A DNA stretch of 64,000 bases, taken from NCBI RefSeq assembly GCF_020687695.1, contig NZ_JAJEWL010000003.1, positions 186,001 to 250,000 on the forward strand, read 5' to 3'. This DNA is from Pusillimonas sp. MFBS29. Its GTDB lineage: Bacteria > Pseudomonadota > Gammaproteobacteria > Burkholderiales > Burkholderiaceae_B. Shown in pieces: positions 23,838 through 32,599 of this stretch. The notes under the pieces were generated by a model that was not told the origin of the DNA, ran no database searches, and saw only the letters and a list, made by a program, of their open reading frames with translations. The position numbers and the translations under genes are program-made. The stretch's first letter is position 1. The number at the start of each line of letters is the position of its first letter.

Positions 23838-25985
23838 ATGACTCACAGCCTTCAGCCTCTAGTCGATCCTGCCTCTATTGCAATTCTGGGTGCCTCGGCA
23901 AACCCGCAGCGCCTGGGAGGCGTCCCCATTGTCCTGTTGCAAAAACATGGCTTTAAAGGGGAAATTTATCCGATCAACCCTAAGTACCCTGAAATCGGGG
24001 GACTGACATGCTACCCGGACATTGCGTCGCTACCCGGTTCGGTTGATCTGCTGATCATCGCTGTGGCCGCATCCGAAGTCGTGACTGCATTAAAAGATGC
24101 CAGCGCAAAAGGGATCCGTGCTGCGGTCATCTTTGCAGCCGGGTATGCCGAGCAAGGCGATGCCGAAGGCCAGGCGCTTCAAGAAGAACTGAAACGACAT
24201 GCGCAGGAAAGCGGCATTCTGGTGGCCGGACCTAACTGCATGGGCTTTGCCAATCTGGATATCCACGCATACAGTACCTTTACGTCCGTCTATCGTACGG
24301 TTGAACCCCCTGTTGGCCCGCGCGATGTCGCGTTGATTACACAAAGTGGCAGCGTCAGTTCTGCCGTGTACGCTGCAGGTCGCAGCAAGGGCGTCCAGTT
24401 CAGTGTGGTCATCAATACCGGTAATGAAGCCTGTGTCGAGTTTTCGCAGTACATGGAATACCTGGCAGGCCGACCCGGCACCCAGGCCATTCTTGGCTAT
24501 GTAGAAGGCGTGCGTGACGGCGACAATTTTTGCCAGGTTGCCGCAACAATGCGTGATCGTGGCCAATTAATGTCCGTCCTTAAAGTAGGCGACACCGAAA
24601 AAGGCGCCAGCGCTGCGGCCTCTCATACCGCGGCAATCACCGGACAAAAAGGCGTATACCAGGCCGTTTTTGAACGTCTGTGTGTTGTGCCCGCCAACGA
24701 CATAGAGCATCTTGCCGACATGGGCTATATGGCTCGTTTCCGCAAGAAAGACAGCGGCCGTCGTGTCGCGATCCTTTCCATATCTGGCGCAATGGGAGCC
24801 CTGCTGTCCGATCAGTTCATCAAGGCCGGTGTCCAGGTGCCAACGCTGAACAATGAAATCCAGAGCCAGCTTCGAACAGAAATCCCCCAGTACGGCATGG
24901 TTGCCAACCCCGTCGATTTGACCGGCAACATCATGAACCGCCACAGTTTCGTGGCCGACGCCCTGACGTACATACTGGATGACAATGATGTGGATTTCGC
25001 GGTGGTTTATGCCCCCGGCTTTCTGATAGACCGCATGACCGATGCGATTAGCCAGGTTGCGAACGCCCAGTCGAAGCTGATCGCTGTCATTGCAACAGGC
25101 GATCCCACGCGGCAAGATGAGCTAGAACGCGTTGGCGTTCCTGTATTCGATAACCTGACCCGTGCGGTTGCGGCCTTATCCAGTCTTGCCACCTGGCACG
25201 AGAACCTTCAAAAATATGCGGGTCGACCCCTGCAGGACGACATAGCCGATGTTCAGCGCCTAACGATAGACACCACGCTTGAACCGCGCAATGCTGAAAG
25301 CGGCACACAACTGAACGAACATCACGCCAAACAGCTGCTTGCGCAGTACGGCATTCCAGTGGTTGCCGAGCACGTTGTACATAATTCTGAACAGGCCGCG
25401 CGTATTGCTGCAGAAATCGGTTATCCGGTGGTAATGAAAGTATTAAGCGCTGATATCGCCCACAAGACTGAACTGGGTGCCGTGGCGTTGAACCTCAATA
25501 GCTCGTCCGAGGTTATCAGTACCTTTGACCGGATTACATCAAATGTTCGTCGCGCTGCTCCCGATGCACGAATCGAGGGTGTGCTTGTTCAGGAACAGGT
25601 TGAAGCAGGCATTGAGCTTCTGTTAAGCGTCACAAAAGACCCAACCTTCGGGCCCGTTTTAAGCGTGGCATTTGGAGGCGTCTGGGTCGAATTACTAAAC
25701 GACGTAGCGCAAGCACCGTTGCCCCTGACGCAATCTGATGCCACCGCACTGCTGAAATCACTGCGTGCATGGCCATTGCTTGACGGTTTCAGAGGCTCAC
25801 CACAGGTGAATGTTAGAAAAATCACAGACAGCATATTAAAGCTTGCTGATCTGGCACATGCACTGCAGGGCGACCTTGACGTCATCGAAATAAACCCTTT
25901 GCGCGTGTATCCCGACAAGGTCGTTGCTGTCGATGCCGTCATTCGTGTTGCGACTCAACGCAAGCCCGTACCGTGTGCCGCATAA
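23838..25985 (+). CDS. ADP-forming acyl-CoA synthetase family protein
   Basis: A 715-residue fused ADP-forming acetate-CoA-ligase-type enzyme. The CoA-binding domain (ILGASANPQRLGGVPI) leads. A succinyl-CoA-ligase-like domain follows, with the phosphohistidine segment ASHTAAITGQ near residue 260. A C-terminal ATP-grasp domain begins near residue 490 (LLAQYGIPVVAEHV, MKVLSADIAHKTELGAV). Domain order is that of the fused alpha-beta form. It would activate a carboxylic acid to its CoA thioester. The preceding dehydrogenase supports CoA-dependent catabolism. The start ATG lacks a strong SD and lies 21 bp after the upstream stop. Confidence 0.9.
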   Translation: MTHSLQPLVDPASIAILGASANPQRLGGVPIVLLQKHGFKGEIYPINPKYPEIGGLTCYPDIASLPGSVDLLIIAVAASEVVTALKDASAKGIRAAVIFAAGYAEQGDAEGQALQEELKRHAQESGILVAGPNCMGFANLDIHAYSTFTSVYRTVEPPVGPRDVALITQSGSVSSAVYAAGRSKGVQFSVVINTGNEACVEFSQYMEYLAGRPGTQAILGYVEGVRDGDNFCQVAATMRDRGQLMSVLKVGDTEKGASAAASHTAAITGQKGVYQAVFERLCVVPANDIEHLADMGYMARFRKKDSGRRVAILSISGAMGALLSDQFIKAGVQVPTLNNEIQSQLRTEIPQYGMVANPVDLTGNIMNRHSFVADALTYILDDNDVDFAVVYAPGFLIDRMTDAISQVANAQSKLIAVIATGDPTRQDELERVGVPVFDNLTRAVAALSSLATWHENLQKYAGRPLQDDIADVQRLTIDTTLEPRNAESGTQLNEHHAKQLLAQYGIPVVAEHVVHNSEQAARIAAEIGYPVVMKVLSADIAHKTELGAVALNLNSSSEVISTFDRITSNVRRAAPDARIEGVLVQEQVEAGIELLLSVTKDPTFGPVLSVAFGGVWVELLNDVAQAPLPLTQSDATALLKSLRAWPLLDGFRGSPQVNVRKITDSILKLADLAHALQGDLDVIEINPLRVYPDKVVAVDAVIRVATQRKPVPCAA

Positions 25986-26035
25986 TCAGGCGGGACCAGG
26001 CGTGCCACAACACGTCCTGCCTTAGGAGGTAATTG

Positions 26036-27028
26036 ATGAAAGCGATTCTTTGTAAAGAATGGGGTCCGCCCGAGACCCTGGTTGTAGAAGACGTTGTAGG
26101 ACCAAAACCTGGTCCAGGTGAAGTATTAATGGATGTGCACGCCGCCGGGGTCAACTTTCCCGACACGCTCATCATTCAGAACAAATATCAGTTCAAGCCC
26201 GACCGGCCCTTTTCCCCGGGTGGCGAGGTTGCGGGTATCGTAAAAGAAATCGGCTCCGATGTAACGGCTTGCCAGGTCGGCGACCGCGTGATCGGCACGT
26301 TTACATGGGGCGGCTTCGCAACAGAAGCCGTGGTGGTCGAAGAACGTATCGTTCACATCCCTGACGCCATGGACTTTACGACTGCCTCTGCGTATGTGCT
26401 CGCCTACGGCACCGTACTGTATGCGCTTAAAGAACGGGCCGCACTGGCAAAAGGTGAAACCTTATTAGTGCTGGGTGCAGCAGGCGGCACTGGCATTGCT
26501 GCAATTGAGCTCGGCAAAGCCATGGGTGCGCAAGTCATTGCCGCTGCCTCGACCGCGGAGAAACTGGAGCTGTGTCTACAACACGGAGCCGACCATGTCA
26601 TCAATTATGAACAAGACGATCTACGGGAAAAAATCAAATCGCTGACCGACGGAAAAGGGATTGACGTCATATTCGATCCGGTAGGCGGGAGTTTTTCCGA
26701 AACGGCTTTCCGTTCTATCGCATATGGTGGCCGTCACCTGGTTGTCGGCTTTGCTGCGGGTGATGTACCCCGACTACCCCTTAACCTTCCGTTGCTGAAA
26801 AGCGCATCGATTGTCGGCGTATTCTGGGGCGCTTTCCTACGAAAAGACAAAACGCAGGCGCAGCGCCATCTGGACGAATTAATTCAATACTATAACGATG
26901 GGCATGTGCAGCCGCCTGTGACCAAAACATACCGGCTGGACGAGGTTCCTCTTGCGCTACGAGACGTGATCGAGCGACGTGTCACCGGAAAACTTGTTAT
27001 TCTGCCCCGTGAGTCGATAGACGCATAA
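26036..27028 (+). CDS. MDR-family NADPH:quinone oxidoreductase-like protein
   Basis: A 330-residue zinc-free medium-chain dehydrogenase/reductase. Seen are GPKPGPGEVLMDVHAAGVNFPD, the GGEVAGIV segment, the NADPH-binding VLGAAGGTGIAAIELGKA (near residue 145) and IDVIFDPVGG. ATG at 26036 follows TTAGGAGGT and is preferred over TTG at 26033. Such enzymes reduce quinones or enoyl-CoA/enone substrates. In this operon, reduction of an unsaturated CoA intermediate is possible but unproven. Confidence 0.9.
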   Translation: MKAILCKEWGPPETLVVEDVVGPKPGPGEVLMDVHAAGVNFPDTLIIQNKYQFKPDRPFSPGGEVAGIVKEIGSDVTACQVGDRVIGTFTWGGFATEAVVVEERIVHIPDAMDFTTASAYVLAYGTVLYALKERAALAKGETLLVLGAAGGTGIAAIELGKAMGAQVIAAASTAEKLELCLQHGADHVINYEQDDLREKIKSLTDGKGIDVIFDPVGGSFSETAFRSIAYGGRHLVVGFAAGDVPRLPLNLPLLKSASIVGVFWGAFLRKDKTQAQRHLDELIQYYNDGHVQPPVTKTYRLDEVPLALRDVIERRVTGKLVILPRESIDA

Positions 27029-27059
27029 CAGCCCGGCTGTTTCAATTTACGGAGCACGC

Positions 27060-28010
27060 ATGAGCTTTAGGATTAACGAAGAACTGTCGTTCAAAAGGCT
27101 GGAGTTATTCCTGGCCTACATGAAAACAACCAGTATGGCCGAAGCCGCCGAACTGATGGACAGCAATCCTATCAGTGTGCACCGGGCGATCCGTTCCCTG
27201 GAAACAAGCTTGCGTGTGGCCCTTTTCCGGCGCGTTGGCCGAAACCTGATCCCAAGTGAAGCGGCACATGTTTTGGCTGAAGCTGCCGAAGAAGTGCTTG
27301 ATCGGATGGAAGCGGGAGTCAACTCAGCGCGGGGAGTCGCCGGCTATGCATCCGACGAACTTAAAATTGGTTCGCTTTATTCACTGACGCATTCCTGGAT
27401 GCCAAAGGTCATTATAACCATGGCCGAACGTCGGCCAGACTTGCGTTGTGAACTGAAACTGGGACGCGCAAAAAACGAATTGCTTCCCGACCTGCGTACC
27501 GGCAAACTGGATGTTGTATTTGCCGAAGTAGATAAAATAGGCTCGGACATGGTGTCTTTGCCCATTTTTGTAGATTCCGTCTACTTTGCAGTGACACGGG
27601 GATCGCCCTACGAATCAATGTCCGAAATTGATCTTGGGGTTTGCTTTGAAGAAAAAATCGCGACACTGACCGAAGGTCCGTTTACAACCGCGCGCCTCAG
27701 AGCCGACTTTATTGAGTTTCAACCTCAAGTCGTCATGGAAGTCGAAGACATTTTCACGCTGATGAATCTGGTTGCCAACGGTGTGGCCTGTGCCCTGGTT
27801 CATGGCCGGATACGGGAAATGTTCAAAAACAACGTATCGTTTGTTCCGGTGGCTGAGAAATTCAACATTCCCCAGACCGTTGGCGCCTGCTTTATGCGAT
27901 CCCGGGAACGGGACCCCAACCTGCTTTCGCTGGTTGCTGCCTTGCGTTTACTTTCTGCCGAAGAGTCCCGTCGTACCCAACCGTCAACGCCCGGGGACGA
28001 CGAAACTTAA
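27060..28010 (+). CDS. LysR family regulator, MdcR-like
   Basis: A 316-residue LysR-type regulator. The winged helix is N-terminal (FKRLELFLAYMKTTSMAEAAEL, NPISVHRAIRSLETSLRVALFRR), then a substrate-binding domain. The N-terminus (NEELSFKRLELFLA, PISVHRA) is reminiscent of MdcR, the malonate-utilisation regulator, rather than the commoner CysB/CatR pattern. It is the last gene of the run starting at 18711 and is convergent with the RidA gene at 28027. Being co-directional rather than divergent, it probably controls the whole run from a distal promoter and has a 31-bp gap with SD GGAG. Confidence 0.88.
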   Translation: MSFRINEELSFKRLELFLAYMKTTSMAEAAELMDSNPISVHRAIRSLETSLRVALFRRVGRNLIPSEAAHVLAEAAEEVLDRMEAGVNSARGVAGYASDELKIGSLYSLTHSWMPKVIITMAERRPDLRCELKLGRAKNELLPDLRTGKLDVVFAEVDKIGSDMVSLPIFVDSVYFAVTRGSPYESMSEIDLGVCFEEKIATLTEGPFTTARLRADFIEFQPQVVMEVEDIFTLMNLVANGVACALVHGRIREMFKNNVSFVPVAEKFNIPQTVGACFMRSRERDPNLLSLVAALRLLSAEESRRTQPSTPGDDET

Positions 28011-28026
28011 ACACAAGGAACCTCGG

Positions 28027-28416
28027 TCAGTCAATATGCACGATGGCCTCGATTTCCACTAGCATTTTGGGGTCAATCAGCTTACGCACCTCGATCAGGG
28101 TTGCAGCAGGCCCATCCACGAAAAACGGTGTGCGTATATCTTTGGTGTGTTCGTTGTAATCCTGAATATCCGTCGTATAGATTGTGTACTTCACGACGTT
28201 CGCCCAGCTTGCACCCGCAGCATCCAGCACTTCAGACAAGTTAGCAAAGCATTGCGCAACCTGTTCCCTCATGCTATTTACACCAACGACGTTTCCGTCG
28301 TTATCCCGGGCTGTGATTCCGGCAGTGAAAAGAAATTTACCTGAAACGACAACTCCCAGTGAGAACGGGACCTTTTGCTCCCAATTTTTCCCAAGATTTA
28401 ACGATGTGCGGGTCAT
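28027..28416 (-). CDS. RidA family protein
   Basis: A 129-residue Rid protein with ARDNDGNVVGVNSMREQV, NLSEVLDAAGASWANVVKYT, PAATLIEVRKLIDPKMLVEIE and a C-terminal VHID. SD AAAGGAG precedes the ATG on the minus strand. It lies downstream of the LysR gene at 28540-29424 (123 bp gap) and converges with the previous operon. Sequence differs clearly from the RidA at 22353, so it is not a recent duplicate. Possible role: imine/enamine clearance linked to the LysR/SDR/FAH cluster. Confidence 0.9.
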   Translation of the reverse strand: MTRTSLNLGKNWEQKVPFSLGVVVSGKFLFTAGITARDNDGNVVGVNSMREQVAQCFANLSEVLDAAGASWANVVKYTIYTTDIQDYNEHTKDIRTPFFVDGPAATLIEVRKLIDPKMLVEIEAIVHID

Positions 28417-28539
28417 ACTAATTATCTCCTTTTAGTGAAAATAAACGATCGTTACACGTCAGTGGGCCCGTGACCCAACAACCAGAACTTCCGCGTCCTC
28501 ATCATGCAATGTGTTATTTATTGCGGTATCTTTGGATGA

Positions 28540-29424
28540 TTATTTCAGAAGTGATTCGGCCGCATCCAGAAGATGCTGCAATACTGGATTGTTATTGCTC
28601 TGCAGCCATGCCAACCCATGCTGCAGACGTCGACTGCTGTTCGGTAATGGTTTGAAAACAACTCCTTCAACAGCCAGTGCTTTGATTTCGTACGGGACGA
28701 TAGTAATACCAACGCCCGCAGAGACAAGACACAATAGTGTTTGCGAGGCTTCAGATTCACGAATGACGTGCGGGACAAAGCCCGCCTCCGCGCAGGCTTC
28801 ATCCATAGCTTGTCGCAAATAAAAGCCTCGGCCTGACGGGTACGCCACAAAAGACTCATCCTTTAATTGCTGCAAAGATAATTGTTCGGATCGCGCGTAG
28901 CGGTGCGAGCTTGGCAAGGCGACGGCGAATTCATTTTCAGAGAGTTGTCGCGTCATAATACCCGTCCCCGCAAGGGGTAAAAAGCACAGGGCGGCGTCAA
29001 GCTTTTTTTCAAGCAACTCAAAACGTAGCTTGCCAGTCGGCCATGGCCCTTGGATATCCAGACTGATATCCGGGTGTGATTGACGAAAACGGCTAAGCAG
29101 ACCTGGAAGGTGTGCTTGGCTTGCACGGCCAGTGTATCCCAATCTTAAACGACCGATTTCACCCTGTTGTGCACGCTGGCATGCTTGTGTGGCGTAATCG
29201 ATGGCGTCTAAAGCAGGCTTAATATGCGTCAAAAAAACTTCCCCCGCTTCGGTCAATGCCACGCTGCGTGTGCTGCGCTCAAATAGTTTGACGTTCAGTT
29301 TGCCCTCCAGTTCGCGGATCCTGTGGCTGAGTGGTGGCTGAGCAATATTGAGTTTGCGGGCAGCGCGAGTAAAGCTCTTTTCCTGAGCTACGACAATAAA
29401 GCTACGCAGATATCTGAGTTCCAT
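28540..29424 (-). CDS. LysR family transcriptional regulator (CatR/BenM-like)
   Basis: A 294-residue LysR protein: MELRYLRSFIVVAQEKSFTR, AARKLNIAQPPLSHRIRELE and FERSTRSVALTEAG form the HTH; a normal effector domain follows. The PPLSHRIRELE recognition helix matches the aromatic-catabolism branch. It is divergent from the SDR/fumarylacetoacetase operon and is its likely regulator. A TTTATA-N9-TATAAA inverted repeat lies in the shared gap. Confidence 0.92.
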   Translation of the reverse strand: MELRYLRSFIVVAQEKSFTRAARKLNIAQPPLSHRIRELEGKLNVKLFERSTRSVALTEAGEVFLTHIKPALDAIDYATQACQRAQQGEIGRLRLGYTGRASQAHLPGLLSRFRQSHPDISLDIQGPWPTGKLRFELLEKKLDAALCFLPLAGTGIMTRQLSENEFAVALPSSHRYARSEQLSLQQLKDESFVAYPSGRGFYLRQAMDEACAEAGFVPHVIRESEASQTLLCLVSAGVGITIVPYEIKALAVEGVVFKPLPNSSRRLQHGLAWLQSNNNPVLQHLLDAAESLLK

Positions 29425-29478
29425 AGTGAGGGAGCGTCCTTGTTTTGTAAGCGCATCCGAGTGCGAGTTACCTTATTA

Positions 29479-29499
29479 TTTATATAAACTAAGTATAAA
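29479..29499. promoter_or_regulatory. LysR-type operator candidate
   Basis: TTTATA (29479-29484), nine bases, then TATAAA (29494-29499) form a perfect inverted repeat 55 bp upstream of the LysR start, in the LysR/SDR divergent gap. LysR regulators commonly bind such interrupted dyads. The rest of the gap to 29634 shows nothing clear. Moderate-to-low confidence, as AT-rich dyads occur by chance. Confidence 0.4.
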
Positions 29500-29634
29500 T
29501 GAAGGAACAATTATGTATTGGATTTAATTAATTGTTGTGGCTAAACTGTTTTCCGAGATTACTTTGCTACTCGCTACCAGTCCACCTCATACCTAGTTGT
29601 GATGTTCTAGTGGGTATCAATTTGGGGGAAACAG

Positions 29635-30423
29635 ATGAATGAATTGAATGGTCGAGTCGCGTTGGTAACAGGATCAACCAGCGGCATCGGGTTAGTCATA
29701 GCAAACCGATTGGCGCAAGCCGGAGCTCGTCTGGTATTGCATGGACTTGCCAGTGAGGAGCAGGCTACAGATTTATGTGACACATTTGAAAGAAGCTACG
29801 GAAGCCGTCCCCACTTTGCCGACTGCGATCTGCGTGATTATGCTCAGATCGAGCAGATGGTGGCTGAACTGAACCAACGCTATGGGGCATTAGACGTCCT
29901 CGTCAACAATGCAGGCATTCAACATGTCAGTCCGATAACCGATTTTCCGCCCGAAGTCTGGAATGACATGATGGCTATCAACTTATCAGCCAGTTTTCAC
30001 ACCATTCGAATGGCGTTACCTGCCATGCAAGAGCGCGATTGGGGACGCATCATCAATATAGCGTCTATCAGCGGCCTGCGCGGAAGAGGTGGCAAAGTTG
30101 GATATAACGCTACAAAACACGGTTTGGTTGGGCTGACTAAATCAGTCGCTCTAGAGCTCGCTTCAACCGCCATCACCTGCAATGCGATTTGCCCGGGCTG
30201 GGTTCACACACCACTTGTACAGAAACAAATTGATGTTCTTGCCCAGCGTGAAGGGCTCGACAACGATGCTGCGACCCAACGTCTTATTGGCTTGCGCCAG
30301 CCATCAGGGAGATTCGTTACTAAAGAACAGATCGCTGAGCTTGCGCTTTTTCTGTGTTTACCCGCTACCTCTGAAGTACGGGGCGTGGCCTGGGCCATGG
30401 ATGGCGGCACAACCGCTCAATAA
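29635..30423 (+). CDS. SDR oxidoreductase, 3-hydroxybutyrate dehydrogenase-like
   Basis: A 262-residue classical short-chain dehydrogenase. The NAD-binding TGSTSGIGLVIA is near residue 12, then NNAGIQHVSPITDFP and the active-site Ser in IINIASISG. The YNATK catalytic Tyr/Lys pair and CNAICPGWVHTPLV follow. The AGIQHV.PI.DFP and AICPG..HTPLV patterns match D-3-hydroxybutyrate dehydrogenases. The atypical insert GLRGRGGKV lies between Ser and Tyr. It is 14 bp before the fumarylacetoacetase gene, so they form an operon. True substrate could be another 3-hydroxyacid. Confidence 0.88.
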   Translation: MNELNGRVALVTGSTSGIGLVIANRLAQAGARLVLHGLASEEQATDLCDTFERSYGSRPHFADCDLRDYAQIEQMVAELNQRYGALDVLVNNAGIQHVSPITDFPPEVWNDMMAINLSASFHTIRMALPAMQERDWGRIINIASISGLRGRGGKVGYNATKHGLVGLTKSVALELASTAITCNAICPGWVHTPLVQKQIDVLAQREGLDNDAATQRLIGLRQPSGRFVTKEQIAELALFLCLPATSEVRGVAWAMDGGTTAQ

Positions 30424-30437
30424 TCAAGGAAACCATC

Positions 30438-31724
30438 ATGAGAATTGATCACACACACGAACCGGACTGTCGCAGCTGGGTTCCCGACGCGACAGGTCAC
30501 AAAACATTTCCGCTGCAGAACTTGCCTATGGGAGTTCTTGATGAAGGGGGCGGCCGGATTGTCGTTGCAATCGGCGATTATGTGCTGGACGTACAGGCAG
30601 CTCTTGATCTTGGCTACCTGAGTGCTCTGGATCACGCGGCGCAGACCGCATTGCGATCATCGCGTCTGAATGGCTGGATGCAACTGGATGCTCCAGCGCG
30701 GTTGCAAGTGCGTCACGCTTTATTCGAATTGCTGAAGCAGGAAAGCCCGGCACAACGACATCAGCTGCAGATACTAAGAGAAAGGAACGACAGTCTAATG
30801 AGGCTGCCGGCAGATATCGGTGATTACACCGATTTCTACTGTGGGATTCATCATGCCGTCAAAGCAGGCTCGTTGTTTCGTCCTGACAATCCATTACTGC
30901 CCAACTATAAGCACCTGCCAATCGCCTATCACGGACGCAGCTCGTCAATTGTACCTTCAGGGCAGCCGGTCTGTCGCCCACGTGGGCAGGTTGAACGCGA
31001 GAATGGCCCTGAGTTGCAGCTCAGTGAGCGTATGGACTTCGAGCTGGAGCTGGGTGTCTGGGTGGGTCCTGGTACATCGCAGGGCACTTCAGTGTCTCTC
31101 GAACAGGCTGAAAATCATATTGCAGGATACAGTCTTTTCAATGACTGGTCTGCACGTGATATTCAGGCCTGGGAGTATCGGCCACTTGGACCTTTTCAAG
31201 GAAAGAACTTCGCTTCAACCTTATCTCCGTGGGTGATCACGGCTGATGCGCTAGCACCTTTTCGTCGTTCTGCCATGCAACGTGCGAAAGACGATCCTCC
31301 TTTGCTTGATTATTTGAAGAGCAGTCAGGACCAGGCGCACGGCGGACTGGATATTCATCTTGATGTGCATGTGTCGACAGCGTTGATGCGAACGCAAAAT
31401 CTTGAAGCGTGCACGATCTCAAACTCACATGCGCAACACCTTTATTGGACTCCAGCTCAAATGCTGACACAGCATACTGTAGGGGGGTGCAATCTGAGAT
31501 CTGGCGATCTGATGGCAACAGGAACAATTTCGACGCCTGACGATTCGGGTAATGGCAGTCTACTGGAACTGACGAAGGGTGGAAGCACACCGATCACACT
31601 TTCGTCGGGGGAACAGCGCACATTTTTAGAGGATGGTGATGAGGTGATTTTCACCGCGTATTGTGCACGCGATGATTTGTATAGCATCGGCTTTGGTGAA
31701 TGCAGAGCACGTGTTGTGGAATAG
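30438..31724 (+). CDS. fahA: fumarylacetoacetase
   Basis: A 428-residue protein of full fumarylacetoacetase type: an N-terminal SH3-like domain, then YTDFYCGIHHAVKAGSLFRP and LPIAYHGRSSSIVPSG. The metal-binding FELELGVWVG (Glu/Asp cluster) and NDWSARDIQAWEYRPLGPFQ follow, near residues 230-250. It hydrolyses 4-fumarylacetoacetate to fumarate and acetoacetate, the last step of tyrosine/homogentisate breakdown. Homogentisate dioxygenase is not beside it. The SDR upstream could handle a 3-hydroxybutyrate-type product. Confidence 0.93.
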   Translation: MRIDHTHEPDCRSWVPDATGHKTFPLQNLPMGVLDEGGGRIVVAIGDYVLDVQAALDLGYLSALDHAAQTALRSSRLNGWMQLDAPARLQVRHALFELLKQESPAQRHQLQILRERNDSLMRLPADIGDYTDFYCGIHHAVKAGSLFRPDNPLLPNYKHLPIAYHGRSSSIVPSGQPVCRPRGQVERENGPELQLSERMDFELELGVWVGPGTSQGTSVSLEQAENHIAGYSLFNDWSARDIQAWEYRPLGPFQGKNFASTLSPWVITADALAPFRRSAMQRAKDDPPLLDYLKSSQDQAHGGLDIHLDVHVSTALMRTQNLEACTISNSHAQHLYWTPAQMLTQHTVGGCNLRSGDLMATGTISTPDDSGNGSLLELTKGGSTPITLSSGEQRTFLEDGDEVIFTAYCARDDLYSIGFGECRARVVE

Positions 31725-31785
31725 GACGTATTACAGTCGTAATCATAGTCGTCGAGAGTTTCAATTGAAGTAGTTTACCGGCATT

Positions 31786-32040
31786 GAGCCCTCTGTGGGT
31801 GACGTGGTGACAGCTACGCCAATGCTTTTTTTCGGAAACCATCAATGGGATGTACAAGGCCGACGTGATTCATCGCCGTGGCCCCTGGAATACCAAGGCA
31901 TCAGTGGACCTAGTCACGCTGGAATGGGTATCGTGGTTCAACCATCACCTCCTGCTGGCGCCCATCCGGTTTATTGCACTGGCGGAAGCTGAAGACAATT
32001 ATGATCGGCAACAGACTAAAAGGTCGCTATCGAGGTCTAA
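31786..32040 (+). pseudogene. IS3-family transposase OrfB remnant
   Basis: Across frameshifts this stretch reads like the end of an IS3 OrfB: DSYANAF, then SETINGMYKADVIHRRGPW (31823-31879) and LVTLEWVSWFNHHLLLAPI, AEAEDNYDRQ. The first break is in a run of six T near 31825. Upstream catalytic regions are missing and no terminal repeat is visible. It is a decayed fragment lying between fumarylacetoacetase and the GC-rich catabolic island. The remaining bases of the 31725-32133 gap show nothing else. Confidence 0.75.
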
Positions 32041-32133
32041 CTTAAACCAATCAGCCTTATATGGACGCCACCCTGTGTGTCAACTCGAATTTGTGCTGTG
32101 ATTGACATGGCGAGAACGGTTGCAGCCTCCTTG

Positions 32134-32563
32134 CTAAAACAAGACGGTTACTACTACCGCTAAACTCCGACCGTGGGCGATCAGTGCCCAGGCGATACGT
32201 GCCATCTTGTTGGCCAGCGCCACCACATTAAAGGGCCGTTGAGCCAGGATTTGTTCCAGCCGCGCACTGCGGTGCTTCGCGTGAAAGAGCACCGCGCGCG
32301 CCGTGCATGAGCGGGTTGCGTAGGTACGGATCGCCGCGTTCGCTCAAGTGACCCACGGCTACCTTGCCACCGGTCCCTCGGTGGCAAGGCACGAGCCCCA
32401 GGCTCGCGGCAAACTCGCGCGCGTTGCGATACCCCTTGGCATCGGTGCCCAGCACCGCCGCGAGCGCGGTAGAGCCCAGTAACCCCACGCCAGGGATCTC
32501 ACGCACCCGACGCGCACTGTCCAATTGAGCTTCCAGCCCTCCACGAACCCCGGGGCGGTTCAC
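32134..32563 (-). pseudogene. IS110-family (IS1111-like) transposase remnant
   Basis: Minus-strand C-terminal half of an IS110-type transposase. VREIPGVGLLGSTALAAVLG, NAREFAASLGLVPCHRGTGGK and GDPYLRNPLMHGAR are in one frame. A frameshift near 32300 then continues as VLFHAKHRSARLEQILAQRP and NVVALANKMARIAWALIAHG in another frame. The N-terminal DEDD domain is absent. It is unlike the intact IS110-type element at 16048-17640. It directly abuts the ABC receptor gene of the catabolic island. Confidence 0.85.
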
Positions 32564-32570
32564 CCGCCCC
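32552..32570 (-). terminator. GC-rich hairpin after the ABC receptor gene
   Basis: GGGGCGG (32552-32558) pairs with CCGCCCC (32564-32570) across a 5-base loop, 30 bp downstream of the receptor stop on the minus strand. No T-run follows, so it may be only part of a terminator or a remnant of the IS junction. Confidence 0.3.
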
Positions 32571-32599
32571 TCAAAACACGGGCGTCGGTAACTGCTAAC

